Shown: positions 29,891 to 40,068, counted from the stretch's first letter. The stretch is 64,000 nt of DNA from Bradyrhizobium sacchari (GCF_002068095.1 NZ_LWIG01000056.1:22439-86438); one strand, 5' to 3'. Notes: generated by a model from the sequence alone, not told the origin. A program made the numbers and translations.

Positions 29891-31393
29891 ATGAGTCTCG
29901 CCACGACCCAGAGCACCGCAGAAACCAGGGCTCGCAACAAAGAGCTGATCGAGGAGGTGCTGAAGGTCTATCCAGAAAAAACCGCGAAACGGCGCGCCAA
30001 GCACCTCAACGTTCACCAAGCCGGCAAGTCAGACTGCGGGGTGAAGTCCAACATCAAATCCATACCTGGCGTGATGACGATCAGAGGCTGCGCCTATGCA
30101 GGGTCAAAGGGGGTGGTCTGGGGGCCCATCAAGGACATGGTTCACATCAGCCATGGCCCGGTCGGTTGCGGTCAGTATTCGTGGGGCTCGCGACGCAACT
30201 ATTACGTTGGCACGACGGGCATCGACAGCTTCGTGACTCTGCAGTTCACCTCCGACTTCCAGGAAAAGGATATCGTATTCGGCGGAGACAAGAAGCTGGA
30301 CAAAGTCCTTGATGAAATCCAGGAGCTGTTTCCACTCAACAACGGCATCACGATACAATCTGAATGCCCGATAGGATTGATCGGCGACGATATCGAGGCG
30401 GTGTCACGAGCGAAATCTAAGGAATATGGGGGCAAGACCATCGTTCCGGTCCGTTGTGAGGGCTTCCGGGGCGTGTCGCAGTCACTAGGCCATCACATCG
30501 CTAACGATGCGGTGCGCGATTGGATTTTCGGTCATCTCGAGGGCGACGGCAAACCAAAGTTCGATCCGACGCCGTACGATGTTGCGATCATCGGAGACTA
30601 CAATATCGGCGGCGACGCCTGGTCATCACGAATTCTGCTGGAGGAGATGGGCCTGCGCGTGATCGCGCAGTGGTCCGGCGACGGTTCGCTGGCTGAGCTC
30701 GAAGCAACGCCGAAGGCAAAGCTCAACATTCTGCATTGCTATCGCTCGATGAACTACATCTCACGGCACATGGAAGAGAAGTTCGGTATCCCCTGGTGCG
30801 AGTACAATTTCTTCGGACCGTCAAAGATCGCAGAATCGCTGCGCAGGATTGCGGGTTATTTCGACGACAAGATCAAGGAAGGCGCCGAGCGGGTGATCGA
30901 GAAGTACGAGCCCCTCGTGAACGCGGTGATCGCCAAATATCGCCCGCGCCTGGAGGGCAAGACGGTGATGCTGTACGTCGGCGGACTCCGTCCGCGTCAT
31001 GTTATTGGCGCGTATGAGGACCTTGGCATGGAAGTAATTGGCACGGGATACGAGTTCGGTCACAACGACGACTATCAGCGCACAGCTCAGCACTACGTGA
31101 AGGACAGCACGCTCATCTATGATGACGTCAATGGCTATGAGTTCGAGCGCTTCGTCGAAAAGCTCCAGCCTGACCTTGTCGGCTCGGGCATCAAAGAAAA
31201 GTACGTTTTCCAAAAGATGGGCGTTCCGTTCCGGCAGATGCATTCGTGGGACTATTCGGGTCCATATCACGGCTATGACGGCTTTGCGATCTTCGCGCGC
31301 GACATGGATATGGCGGTCAACTCGCCGGTTTGGAAGAAAACGACGGCCCCCTGGAAGGAAGCTTCGAGCGTCAAGCTCCAGGCTGCCGAATAA
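29891..31393 (+). CDS. nifD: Nitrogenase MoFe protein alpha chain NifD
   Basis: A 500-residue subunit holding FeMo-co and half of the P-cluster. P-cluster cysteines lie in RGCAYAGSKGV, HGPVGCGQYSW and IQSECPIGLIGDD. The FeMo-co His lies in HSWDYSGPYHGYDGF and the Cys ligand in ILHCYRSMNYI. The start MSLATTQS at 29891 follows AGGA and the family N-terminus; the frame from 29792 begins upstream of the promoter. nifK follows after 66 bases. nifH is not adjacent but 24 kb away, the split arrangement known in Bradyrhizobium. Confidence 0.97.
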   Translation: MSLATTQSTAETRARNKELIEEVLKVYPEKTAKRRAKHLNVHQAGKSDCGVKSNIKSIPGVMTIRGCAYAGSKGVVWGPIKDMVHISHGPVGCGQYSWGSRRNYYVGTTGIDSFVTLQFTSDFQEKDIVFGGDKKLDKVLDEIQELFPLNNGITIQSECPIGLIGDDIEAVSRAKSKEYGGKTIVPVRCEGFRGVSQSLGHHIANDAVRDWIFGHLEGDGKPKFDPTPYDVAIIGDYNIGGDAWSSRILLEEMGLRVIAQWSGDGSLAELEATPKAKLNILHCYRSMNYISRHMEEKFGIPWCEYNFFGPSKIAESLRRIAGYFDDKIKEGAERVIEKYEPLVNAVIAKYRPRLEGKTVMLYVGGLRPRHVIGAYEDLGMEVIGTGYEFGHNDDYQRTAQHYVKDSTLIYDDVNGYEFERFVEKLQPDLVGSGIKEKYVFQKMGVPFRQMHSWDYSGPYHGYDGFAIFARDMDMAVNSPVWKKTTAPWKEASSVKLQAAE

Positions 31394-31459
31394 AGCAACT
31401 CATCTCGCTTTCTCGGAAAGCCGGGGCGATACCAATCTCGATAGTGAAGGATTTTACCA

Positions 31460-33016
31460 ATGGCGCAGAGTGCCGAGCGCGTGCTCGATCATGTCGAACT
31501 GTTCCGCGGTCCAGAATACCAGCAGATGCTGGCCAAAAAGAAGATATTCGAGAATCCTCGCGATCCCGCCGAGGTCGAGCGTATCAAGGAATGGACGAAA
31601 ACCGCCGAATACCGCGAAAAGAACTTTGCGCGGGAGGCGCTAGCGGTAAATCCGGCCAAAGCTTGCCAGCCGCTCGGCGCCGTATTTGCCTCTGTTGGGT
31701 TTGAGCGCACGTTGCCGTTCGTCCACGGCTCGCAGGGCTGCGTGGCCTATTACCGCAGTCATTTGTCGCGACACTTCAAGGAGCCTAGCTCCTGTGTCTC
31801 TTCATCAATGACGGAAGACGCCGCCGTATTCGGCGGTCTGAACAACATGATCGACGGGCTCGCGAACAGCTACAACATGTACAAGCCCAAGATGATTGCG
31901 GTTTCCACAACCTGCATGGCAGAGGTGATCGGCGATGACCTCAACGCCTTCATCAAGACGTCGAAAGAAAAAGGCTCGGTTCCGGCGGAATTCGACGTGC
32001 CATTCGCCCACACGCCGGCGTTCGTCGGCAGTCACGTCACTGGTTATGACAATGCGCTCAAGGGCATTCTGGAGCATTTTTGGGACGGAAAGTCCGGAAC
32101 AGCGCCGAAGCTGGAGCGCAAACCGAATGGTGCGATCAACATCATTGGTGGGTTCGATGGCTATACCGTCGGTAACCTTCGCGAGATCAAGCGCATCCTG
32201 GAATTGATGGACATCGACCACACGGTTCTCGCCGACAATTCTGAAGTGTTCGATACTCCGACAGACGGCGAATTCCGGATGTATGACGGTGGTACCACGC
32301 TAGAGGATGCGGCGAACGCGATTCACGCCAAGGCGACTATCTCCATGCAGCAGTGGTGCACGGAAAAAACGCTGACATTCGTGGCGGAGCATGGCCAGGA
32401 CGTTGTATCCTTCAACTACCCGGTGGGCTTATCGGCAACTGATGACTTTATCGTCGCGCTGTCACGCATCAGCAGCAAGGAGATTCCCGAGCAACTCGCG
32501 CGAGAACGTGGCCGCCTGGTTGATGCCATCGCCGACTCCAGCGCCCATGTTCATGGCAAGAAGTTCGCGATCTATGGCGACCCGGATGTTTGCTATGGAT
32601 TGGCTGCGTTTCTGCTCGAACTCGGCGCCGAGCCGACCCATGTGCTTTCCACGAACGGCAACAAAGCGTGGCAGGAGAAAATGCAGGCGCTGCTTGCAAG
32701 CTCGCCATTCGGGCAGGGCTGCCAAGCCTATCCGGGCCGAGACCTCTGGCATATGCGCTCGCTCTTGTTCACCGAGCCAGTCGATTTTCTGATTGGAAAC
32801 ACCTACGGGAAATACCTGGAGCGTGATACCGGAACGCCACTGATCCGCATCGGCTTTCCGATTTTTGATCGGCATCACCATCACCGCTCGCCCGTATGGG
32901 GCTATCAGGGCGGTCTGAATGTACTGGTGAAGATCCTGGACAAGATTTTCGATGAGATCGACAAGAAGACCAACGTTCTTGGAAAGACGGACTACAGCTT
33001 CGACATCATTCGTTGA
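31460..33016 (+). CDS. nifK: Nitrogenase MoFe protein beta chain NifK
   Basis: A 518-residue subunit that completes the P-cluster. Cysteines lie in ACQPLGAVFA, HGSQGCVAYYRSHLSRHF and STTCMAEVIGDD. GAAGGA lies eight bases before the ATG. The family end DYSFDIIR is intact. A strong hairpin follows before nifE, which may reduce read-through relative to nifDK. Confidence 0.97.
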   Translation: MAQSAERVLDHVELFRGPEYQQMLAKKKIFENPRDPAEVERIKEWTKTAEYREKNFAREALAVNPAKACQPLGAVFASVGFERTLPFVHGSQGCVAYYRSHLSRHFKEPSSCVSSSMTEDAAVFGGLNNMIDGLANSYNMYKPKMIAVSTTCMAEVIGDDLNAFIKTSKEKGSVPAEFDVPFAHTPAFVGSHVTGYDNALKGILEHFWDGKSGTAPKLERKPNGAINIIGGFDGYTVGNLREIKRILELMDIDHTVLADNSEVFDTPTDGEFRMYDGGTTLEDAANAIHAKATISMQQWCTEKTLTFVAEHGQDVVSFNYPVGLSATDDFIVALSRISSKEIPEQLARERGRLVDAIADSSAHVHGKKFAIYGDPDVCYGLAAFLLELGAEPTHVLSTNGNKAWQEKMQALLASSPFGQGCQAYPGRDLWHMRSLLFTEPVDFLIGNTYGKYLERDTGTPLIRIGFPIFDRHHHHRSPVWGYQGGLNVLVKILDKIFDEIDKKTNVLGKTDYSFDIIR

Positions 33017-33029
33017 TGGGCAACTACGC

Positions 33030-33060
33030 GTGCCATCGCCCAAGCACTGGGCGATGGCAC
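33030..33060 (+). repeat. Hairpin between nifK and nifE
   Basis: GTGCCATCGCCC (33030-33041) and GGGCGATGGCAC (33049-33060) form a perfect 12-pair stem with a seven-base loop. No T run follows. It lies just after the nifK stop, so an mRNA-stability or partial-attenuation role is more likely than full termination. Confidence 0.85.
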
Positions 33061-33108
33061 CAGCACATGACGGTCGAATTTGAAATTTGTTTGCCGAAAG
33101 GAAACAGG

Positions 33109-34755
33109 ATGAGTTCACTAGCGGCCACGGTCCAGAATATCTTCGACGAGCCGGGCTGCGCCAAGAATGGCAGTAAGTCGGAGGCTGAACGCAGGAATGG
33201 CTGCACCAGACAGTTGCAGCCGGGTAGCGCTGCCGGCGGCTGTGCTTTCGATGGCGCGAAGGTTGCGCTGCAGCCATTCACCGATGTCGCTCACCTGGTA
33301 CATGGTCCGATCGCCTGCGAAGGTAATTCCTGGGACAATCGCAGCGCAGCGTCATCCGGCTCGGATCTGTGGCGCACCGCATTCACAACCGATTTGAGCG
33401 AAACCGACATTGTCTTCGGAGGCGAGAAGCGGCTGTGCAAAGCGATCAAGGAGATCATCGACAAGTGCGATCCGCCCGCCATCTTCGTCTATCAAACCTG
33501 CATCCCAGCGATGATCGGCGATGACATCAACGCAGTCTGCAAGGCAGCATCTCAGAAATTCTCAAAGCCGGTGATCCCGATCAATTCTCCGGGCTTCGTC
33601 GGTTCGAAGAACCTTGGTAACAAGCTCGCCGGAGAGGCCCTGCTCGACTATGTAATCGGGACGCGAGAGCCGGACTACACCACGCCGTACGACATCAATC
33701 TGATCGGAGAATACAACCTTTCGGGAGAGCTATGGCAAGTGAAGCCATTGCTAGACGAGCTCGGAGTGCGAATTCTCTGCTGCATCTCCGGCGATGGTAA
33801 ATATCGCGAAGTCGCTTCATCTCATCGTGCGCGTGCGGCGATGTTGGTGTGCTCAAAATCCATGATCAACGTGGCACGCAAGATGGAGCAACTTTACGGG
33901 ATCCCATTCTTCGAGGGGTCCTTCTACGGTATTCAGGATTCAAGCGAATCGCTACGCCAGCTCGCCCGCTTATTGGTTGAACGCGGCGCCCCGACAGATC
34001 TGCTCGGGCGCACCGAAGCGGTGATCGCGCGCGAGGAAGCGCGGGCGTGGGCTGCCATCGAGCCGTACAAGCCGCGTTTCGAAGGCAAAAAGGCCTTGTT
34101 AATGACGGGCGGTGTTAAGTCATGGTCGGTCGTTGCGGCACTCCAGGAAGCCGGGCTGGAGTTAGTTGGGACCAGTGTGAAGAAATCGACCAGGGAAGAC
34201 AAGGAGCGCATCAAGCAGCTCATGGGGCAGGATGCCCACATGATCGAGGACATGACCGCGCGCGAAATGTACAAGATGTTGAAGGGCGCAAAAGCGGACA
34301 TCATGCTATCAGGCGGCAAGTCGCAGTTTGTCGCGCTGAAGGCGGCGGTGCCGTGGCTCGATATCAACCAGGAGCGTTGCTACGCCTATATGGGCTATGT
34401 CGGAATGGTCAAGCTGGTGGAGGAGATCGACAAGTCGCTCTCCAATCCGATGTGGGAGCAGCTACGCCGACCAGCGCCATGGGAGGCATTGGCCAAGGCG
34501 AGGGAGCAGATGCAATCAGCGATGGCCGCGAGCGCAAGCGATCCGGCGCTCGCCGAAACCGCGCGCCGCGCGAGCAAGATCTGCGTGTGTAACAGCGTTG
34601 ATTTGGGCACGATTGAGGATGCAATTTACAGGCACGGCCTGAGGAGCGTCGTCGCGGTCCGAGAGCATACAAATGTGGTCGGTGGCTGCTGTCAAAGGCG
34701 CATAGAAGGTATGTTCGTGTCCGAGCCGTCTGACATGCGACAGGCCGCAGAGTAG
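33109..34755 (+). CDS. nifE: FeMo-co biosynthesis scaffold NifE
   Basis: A 548-residue NifD relative that forms the NifEN scaffold where the NifB product matures to FeMo-co. Cluster cysteines lie in GGCAFDGAKV, HGPIACEGNSWD and YQTCIPAMIGDD. It is longer than average because of a C-terminal extension with KICVCNSVDLGTIEDAI and VGGCCQRRIEG, which looks like a small Fe-S binding BFD-type module. ATG 33109 follows AAAGGA; the frame from 33013 begins at the nifK stop and is rejected. Confidence 0.95.
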   Translation: MSSLAATVQNIFDEPGCAKNGSKSEAERRNGCTRQLQPGSAAGGCAFDGAKVALQPFTDVAHLVHGPIACEGNSWDNRSAASSGSDLWRTAFTTDLSETDIVFGGEKRLCKAIKEIIDKCDPPAIFVYQTCIPAMIGDDINAVCKAASQKFSKPVIPINSPGFVGSKNLGNKLAGEALLDYVIGTREPDYTTPYDINLIGEYNLSGELWQVKPLLDELGVRILCCISGDGKYREVASSHRARAAMLVCSKSMINVARKMEQLYGIPFFEGSFYGIQDSSESLRQLARLLVERGAPTDLLGRTEAVIAREEARAWAAIEPYKPRFEGKKALLMTGGVKSWSVVAALQEAGLELVGTSVKKSTREDKERIKQLMGQDAHMIEDMTAREMYKMLKGAKADIMLSGGKSQFVALKAAVPWLDINQERCYAYMGYVGMVKLVEEIDKSLSNPMWEQLRRPAPWEALAKAREQMQSAMAASASDPALAETARRASKICVCNSVDLGTIEDAIYRHGLRSVVAVREHTNVVGGCCQRRIEGMFVSEPSDMRQAAE

Positions 34756-34764
34756 GGAGTCGTC

Positions 34765-36171
34765 ATGGCCCTCGTCACGGCTCCAACAAAAGCCTGCGCT
34801 GTCAACCCGCTGAAGATGAGCCAGCCGATCGGTGGCGCATACGCCTTCATGGGGCTGCGCGGTGCGATGCCGCTTCTGCACGGCCCCCAGGGGTGCACAT
34901 CTTTCGGACTCACGCTCTTTGTCCGGCATTTCAAAGAAGCAATACCGCTGCAGACCACCGCGATGAGCGAGGTTGCGACGGTACTCGGCGGCTATGAGAA
35001 TCTCGAGCAGGCGATACTGAACATTTATAACCGTACCAAGCCAAAGATAATCGGGATCTGCTCGACCGGTGTCACCGAGACCAATGGCGACGATGTCGAT
35101 GCGTACCTCAAGCTAATCCGGAGCAATCATCCGCAACTCGCAAAGTTGCCACTGGTGTATGTATCAACGCCTGATTTCAAGGGCGCCTTCCAGGATGGCT
35201 GGGAGAAGGCTGTTGCACGCATGGTGGAGGTGCTGGTGGACCGGCCCAGCGCCAATGGCCTGTGGTATCCATCGAAGGTGAATGTTCTGCCGGGGTGTCA
35301 CCTGACGCCGGGCGACCTTGATGAACTCCGTGTCTTGTTGGAGGATTTCGGATTGTGTCCCTCCTTCCTCCCTGACTTGGCGGGATCCCTCGACGGGCAT
35401 ATCCCCGATGAGTTTACGTCAACAACCATCGGCGGCATTGACGTCGACGAAATCGCGAGCATGGGGCGCGCAGGGTGGACGATTGCAATCGGAGCGCAGA
35501 TGAAGAGCGCGGCTGAGGTCATGCAGGCGAAGACCGGCGTGCCTTTTCGCGTGTTCGAGCGGCTGTGTGGTCTCCATCCGAACGACGAATTCATGACGTT
35601 TTTGAGCGAGATCAGCGGCCGCCCAATACCCTTGAAATATCGACGCCAGCGCAGTCAGCTCGCGGACGCTATGCTGGACGCTCACTTTCATATTGGCGGC
35701 CGCAAAATCGCGATCGGTGCTGAGCCAGACCTTCTGTTCGATTTATCCGGCATGCTGCACGATATGGGGGCGCAGGTGACCGTCGCCGTGACGACCACTC
35801 AGTCAGAGGTGATCGAGCGGATCAGGACCAGGGAGGTTCTCATTGGCGACCTCGAAGATCTGGAAGGACTTGCCAAAAAAACGCACTGTGATCTGCTGAT
35901 CACGCATTCGCATGGAAGGCAAGCGGCGGCGCGGCTGAAAGTGCCGTTCTATCGTACAGGTTTTCCAATATTCGATCGGCTTGGCGCGGGCCACCAAATA
36001 TCCGTGGGCTATCGTGGTACCCGCAATCTGATCTTCGAAATCGCCAACCTCGTGATCGCGCATCGTGAGGAGAACGATCGTCCTACGCCCGATAGGTGGC
36101 GGACTGCGCCCGGACTGCGGCGATGCTCGGGGGACGGCTCCGCCGCCGCGGCTGAGAGGTCGATTGCATGA
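34765..36171 (+). CDS. nifN: FeMo-co biosynthesis scaffold NifN
   Basis: A 468-residue NifK relative, partner of NifE. Cysteines lie in HGPQGCTSFG and GICSTGVTETNGDD, with PLVYVSTPDFKGAFQDGW beyond them. It starts ten bases after nifE and its end overlaps nifX by four bases. The C-terminal tail after the last conserved block (IANLVIAH) is an Arg/Ala-rich extension. Confidence 0.95.
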   Translation: MALVTAPTKACAVNPLKMSQPIGGAYAFMGLRGAMPLLHGPQGCTSFGLTLFVRHFKEAIPLQTTAMSEVATVLGGYENLEQAILNIYNRTKPKIIGICSTGVTETNGDDVDAYLKLIRSNHPQLAKLPLVYVSTPDFKGAFQDGWEKAVARMVEVLVDRPSANGLWYPSKVNVLPGCHLTPGDLDELRVLLEDFGLCPSFLPDLAGSLDGHIPDEFTSTTIGGIDVDEIASMGRAGWTIAIGAQMKSAAEVMQAKTGVPFRVFERLCGLHPNDEFMTFLSEISGRPIPLKYRRQRSQLADAMLDAHFHIGGRKIAIGAEPDLLFDLSGMLHDMGAQVTVAVTTTQSEVIERIRTREVLIGDLEDLEGLAKKTHCDLLITHSHGRQAAARLKVPFYRTGFPIFDRLGAGHQISVGYRGTRNLIFEIANLVIAHREENDRPTPDRWRTAPGLRRCSGDGSAAAAERSIA

Positions 36172-36563
36172 AGGTCGCGTTTGCCACTCAGGACCTGAGA
36201 CGCGTCGATGCTCATTTTGGTTGGGCAAAGAATATCGCAATCTACGATGTCGCGGCTAGCGGGCACGTGTTTGTTAAAGCGATCGAGTTTGAGGGCGATC
36301 TTAAGGAAGACGGGAACGATGATAAGTTGATGCCAAAGATCGAGGCGATCAAGGATTGCGCAATTCTTTACGTCGCCGCCATTGGTGGGGCTGCGGCTGC
36401 GCGAGTGGTGGCCAACAAAATCCATCCTATCAAGGTGAGCAAACCAGAAAGCATTCCGGTATTGCTAGAAAAGCTCGAGCGGGTGCTGAAGGGCACGCCA
36501 CCTCCCTGGCTGCGCAAGGTCCTTGCAAAGGATCAACGGCGGACGTTTGAGTTCGGCGAATGA
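36168..36563 (+). CDS. nifX: Nitrogenase cofactor carrier NifX
   Basis: A 131-residue small cofactor-binding protein (dinitrogenase iron-molybdenum cofactor domain), starting MKVAFATQDLRRVDAHFGWA. It carries NifB-co or the VK-cluster to NifEN. It is coupled to nifN by ATGA overlap and followed after six bases by its usual partner gene. Confidence 0.95.
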   Translation: MKVAFATQDLRRVDAHFGWAKNIAIYDVAASGHVFVKAIEFEGDLKEDGNDDKLMPKIEAIKDCAILYVAAIGGAAAARVVANKIHPIKVSKPESIPVLLEKLERVLKGTPPPWLRKVLAKDQRRTFEFGE

Positions 36564-36569
36564 GGGGAC

Positions 36570-37034
36570 ATGACCGCAAAAAAGGAGCAGCAGGACAGCG
36601 CAGTCGACGCACCATTCCTCATCGAATTGGTCAAAACTTTGCGTGCTCAGGATACCAACGGATCTTGGGAAGGGAAGAGCGATCTTGATCTGCTCGAACC
36701 CTATATACTGAACAAGGAGAAACGGCGCACTTTGCCGATTATCGGTGGTCCCGATCCCAATACACTGCGGCGGCTTGAGCTGTTCTTCGAAGCGGTCACA
36801 CGCTCGATAGAGAGGGAGACCGGCGTTATTATTCAACCGCTCCTGAAGCTGCATGCTGGAGGCTTCGGGCGCATAGTTCTCATCGCCGGCAGGCTGATCG
36901 CTGTGAACAAGCAGCTGCGCGATGTGCATCGCTTCGGATTCGACAATTGCGTCAAGCTGGCTCAGGAGGGAGATAAATATGTCAGCGAGGGAATCAGCCT
37001 GATTCGGAAGTTTCCAAACGTGGTGAACTATTGA
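36570..37034 (+). CDS. NifX-associated protein (DUF269 family)
   Basis: A 154-residue protein with the family core LRRLELFFEAVTRSIERETG and GGFGRIVLIAGRLIAVNKQLRDVHRFGF. It almost always follows nifX in diazotrophs. Its biochemical role is not settled; a link to cofactor synthesis is inferred from position. GAGGGG lies before the ATG. Confidence 0.92.
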   Translation: MTAKKEQQDSAVDAPFLIELVKTLRAQDTNGSWEGKSDLDLLEPYILNKEKRRTLPIIGGPDPNTLRRLELFFEAVTRSIERETGVIIQPLLKLHAGGFGRIVLIAGRLIAVNKQLRDVHRFGFDNCVKLAQEGDKYVSEGISLIRKFPNVVNY

Positions 37035-37046
37035 GGATGCGCGCTC

Positions 37047-37247
37047 ATGGGCGATCGTGAAACACTGAAGGCCGAACTAAAGAAAGTGTCCGCCAAGGCG
37101 ATACAGGCCAAGATGGATCTGCACGACCTTTCGGAAGAATTGCCCATCAACTGGACGTCGATCATGGTGGTGGCGCAGAAGGCGTATGATGTCTATGCCG
37201 AACTCGAGCGCAAGAATCGCGAGCTGAAAGCGCTGGAAAATACTTGA
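37047..37247 (+). CDS. Nif-region small protein (CCE_0567 family)
   Basis: A 66-residue helical protein containing KMDLHDLSEELPINW and a charged C-terminal helix, AYDVYAELERKNRELKALEN. It belongs to the small family found between the nifX-associated gene and fdxB. No enzymatic motif is visible; it may bind a nitrogenase assembly factor. Its stop lies just before the fdxB ribosome site. Confidence 0.88.
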   Translation: MGDRETLKAELKKVSAKAIQAKMDLHDLSEELPINWTSIMVVAQKAYDVYAELERKNRELKALENT

Positions 37248-37258
37248 AGGGGCAATGC

Positions 37259-37551
37259 ATGTCATTTGCAACGCGAGACGGCCGCGACTGGACGCCACAA
37301 TATCTGACCTCGATAGATGCCAAGAAGTGCATCGGCTGTGGCCGCTGTTTCAAAGTGTGCGGCCGAGATGTCATGACGTTGAAAGGAATCAGTGAGGACG
37401 GGGAACTTGTCAGCCTCGACGATGAGGACGACGAGATCGAAAAGAAGATCATGGTTGTGAATGATCAAGGCGCCTGCATTGGCTGCGCTGCATGCGCGAG
37501 GGTTTGCCCGGCCGACTGCCAGAGTCACACTTCAGCCGGAGCCGAGGCTGC

Positions 37552-37555
<4 letters not shown>
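37259..37555 (+). CDS. fdxB: Ferredoxin III, nif-specific FdxB
   Basis: A 98-residue ferredoxin with two clusters, CIGCGRCFKVCGRD and CIGCAACARVCPADC, separated by an acidic spacer (DDEDDEIEKK). It is the last gene of the nifDKENX series and is presumed to donate electrons to cofactor assembly or nitrogenase. ATG 37259 follows AAGGGG. The stop at 37553-37555 overlaps an ATG that leads into the CT repeat. Confidence 0.93.
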
Positions 37556-37653
<98 letters not shown>

Positions 37654-38423
37654 GGGAGGAGCCGTTGGTGATCAGGCGAACCGGTACCGGAAACGCGACC
37701 GGCGGCCTCGAGTGGCCCGACCTTTCACTAAACAGTAAGACACAACGAGCGAAGATATTAGCGCATAGGGCGCATAGTCTGCTTAGACCCGAGGCAAGCC
37801 ATACCGACCGAGTGGCGTCCCGCTTGCGAATCGTTCTATCGCAAGGCCCACATTTTCGGGAGAGGCGCCGCCCTCGCCCTTGCGCCTGGACGGGTGATCA
37901 AGTGACCTTCGTGGTCCTTTGCCGGTTTCCGAAGTAGGGGACGTTCCTACGAAGCCAATGATGCCCATCTTATCTTGTGGCATGCCCGTTGCGGGATCGG
38001 CAGGAGCGTGAGACGGCGCGCGGCGCGCCCGTCCAGGACAATTGGCCGCCCGATCATGGCGAATCGCGTTGAAGCGCCTGTGATGGCGGCACCTGTGTCC
38101 TTCGCAATTATTAACTGTTGGCCGGATGCCCCTGCCGGAATTAGATGTACGGTGCAATAGCGTATACGAGTTCGTGGACGCCGTACACGAGCGGTAATTC
38201 TGCTCGCAAGCCGCCGATCCTCGACACACGGCCGCAATGGTCAATGTGCCTGGTCGAATGGAAACGGGGTGGTGCAGATCTAAGCCGTTAGGCGTCACAT
38301 TCTTGATGGATCGAGCCCGGGAAATATCACGCGCCGTCAGCCTACGATTGGCGACCCGCGGGTGTACGTCACTCGCGCGCGGATTGTGCAGCCGCCGCTT
38401 GGTAGTGCGGCGCAGATGCTGCG
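37654..38423. other. Spacer after the CT tract
   Basis: About 770 bases. A frame continues to 37937 after GGGAGGAG at 37652-37661, but the product (RRTGTGNATGGLEW...) is not recognisable. Minus-strand frames at 37783-38298 overlap it. I see no gene that I can support. Confidence 0.4.
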
Positions 38424-38453
38424 GTCAGGTTGTGGTCAGTGTATATCATCGCC
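38424..38453 (+). promoter_or_regulatory. Decayed tts box before nopP pseudogene
   Basis: GTCAGGTTGTGGTCAGTGTA begins a stretch that aligns with the box at 40069 (GTCAGCTCATAGTCAGCTAC). The same sequence order (box, spacer, GAGAGCGATC, ATG) precedes both nopP copies, showing duplication of promoter and gene. Confidence 0.55.
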
Positions 38454-38509
38454 AGCTGGCGCGGAACGAGCTCCATCGGGTGCAATTTTGGCGGTACGAG
38501 AGCGATCTG

Positions 38510-38770
38510 ATGTATAACAGAATCGTTGGCTGATCCGGCCAGTCCACAAGCGCTAGCGAAGCTGATGAATGGGGAGAAGCGGGAGATAGCCACCGCTTTG
38601 CGGAAACAATTGCAGGCATGCAGCCGGAGCGCTCGCCATCCGGAGCAATGGCGCGATACCCTCTGGCTTCGAACTTGCCCATTGAGGAGATGGACCGAGA
38701 TGACTTCATGGCTAGGGTAAAGACATTCTTGACCTTTGACATCGGGCGTATTGCCGAAAACCCACAATGA
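38510..38770 (+). pseudogene. Truncated nopP copy with early stop
   Basis: ATG 38510 gives MYNRIVG, then TGA. In the same frame the remainder (SGQSTSASEADE ... RFAETIAGM ... LPIEEMDRDDF ... IGRIAENP) aligns with residues 8 to about 90 of the intact NopP at 40161. Similarity ends at about 38768, near the edge of a decayed transposase, so the 3' two-thirds are missing. An in-frame stop and truncation make this copy dead. Confidence 0.85.
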
Positions 38771-38819
38771 CAAGCCTCGAGTGGTCGTCCGTCGAGAAGC
38801 CGATTTCAGCGGTGAGTGA

Positions 38820-39860
38820 TCGCTGAGGGCGGGGATGATGGTGGTCAGGAAAAGACGCCAAAGAGTCCTCAGGTAGGCGAGGATGCGGCGGAAATTTTGG
38901 CGGACGGCGGAGACGATGACGTTGGCGGCATCGCCAGCGCGGCCCTTGAGGTAGCAGCGGCCGAGGTGACCACGGCCTTCAGGTGTCCGGCGACGGGTTC
39001 GATGCCGAAGATCCCGCGCTTTTGGCCGGAGATGAAGACCGAAACTCGTAAGGTGCGCTGGCCTTTCCCTTGCCGATGCGCTTCACCTCCCGCGCGTGGA
39101 ACGAATACAGCTTTCAGCCTCGCTGGCGCTGCTGCTGCGAGCGGATCTGCGTGGCCCAGCCAAGCGGGAGGGCCAACGCGTTCTCGAGCGCAACGGACCT
39201 CCATCTTGCGGCGGATGTCGCGGATGATCGGGCCAGCTGCCTGCGCAGGATGCGCAACTGCCGCTGATGTCGCTTGAATTGCTTGGAATGGGCGTAGCGA
39301 GAACCATCATTGCTGCGGTCTTGCCAATGCGAAGATAGGACTGCCGCAGCTTGACTCCGTGCTTGTCGCGAGCGGTCGAGCCCCTTGATCGTCCGCGTGC
39401 AGCAGCTTGGCCCCGGCTGGCGGGTGATAGTCTTCTTCACGGTCGTGTCAACCGTGACCGCTTCAGGGCCTGATTGCGTAACACGGCGGCCTTGTGCGCC
39501 ACCCGTAGGCTCTCGGCCAGCAACAGCTCCAGCTTGTTGGCTAGCCACTTGCGCCAGTGGCTCAGGTCCGAGCGCTCGTGTGCGTGCTGAAAGAACTCTA
39601 CTGGAAATACCGTTCGTGGAACCGGCGCGCGCACCCCCTCATCGGACAGGCCGTAAATGTGCCTGAGCAGCAGCAGCCCGATCACAAAGCGGGTCGCGGT
39701 CCCGGACCGGCCCCTCTTGCTGTACTGCGGCGCGATCTCGCCATCCATCCAGTCCCAATCAACCTTGTCGGCGAGCTGGACCAGCGCGTGCTTCATATTG
39801 ATGATCTGGTTCAGCCTGGCCCGGAACAGATCGCCCGATCCCGTGGTGCATCATCTCCGA
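38820..39860 (-). mobile_element. Decayed IS5/IS1182-like transposase
   Basis: The N-terminal part reads NQIINMKHALVQLADKVDWD and FVIGLLLLRHIYGLSDEGV, then ERSDLSHWRKWLANKLELL, the DUF772-type N-terminus. After frameshifts, TVDTTV, KQFKRHQRQLRILRRQL and TQIRSQQQRQRG follow in another frame. A C-terminal piece has VFISGQKRG and PVAGHLKAV. Internal sequence is deleted and no terminal inverted repeats could be set by eye. It lies between the broken and intact nopP genes and probably caused the truncation. Confidence 0.8.
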
Positions 39861-40068
39861 TGCGACGACGGAATCATGTCTGGCGATTCGACAGAACCTT
39901 AAAAATGAAATTGCAAGGCTCCGGTGCCAGGTACACCAAACACTGCATTCGCAAACGAGTCCACCGGACAAAAATGCGATCCTAGCTTAATCGCTTAGCC
40001 GTTCGTCACGGACGACGAAGTAGCTTCCTCTTCACAAGAGCGCACGACCGATGCTCAAACCCCGGCGC

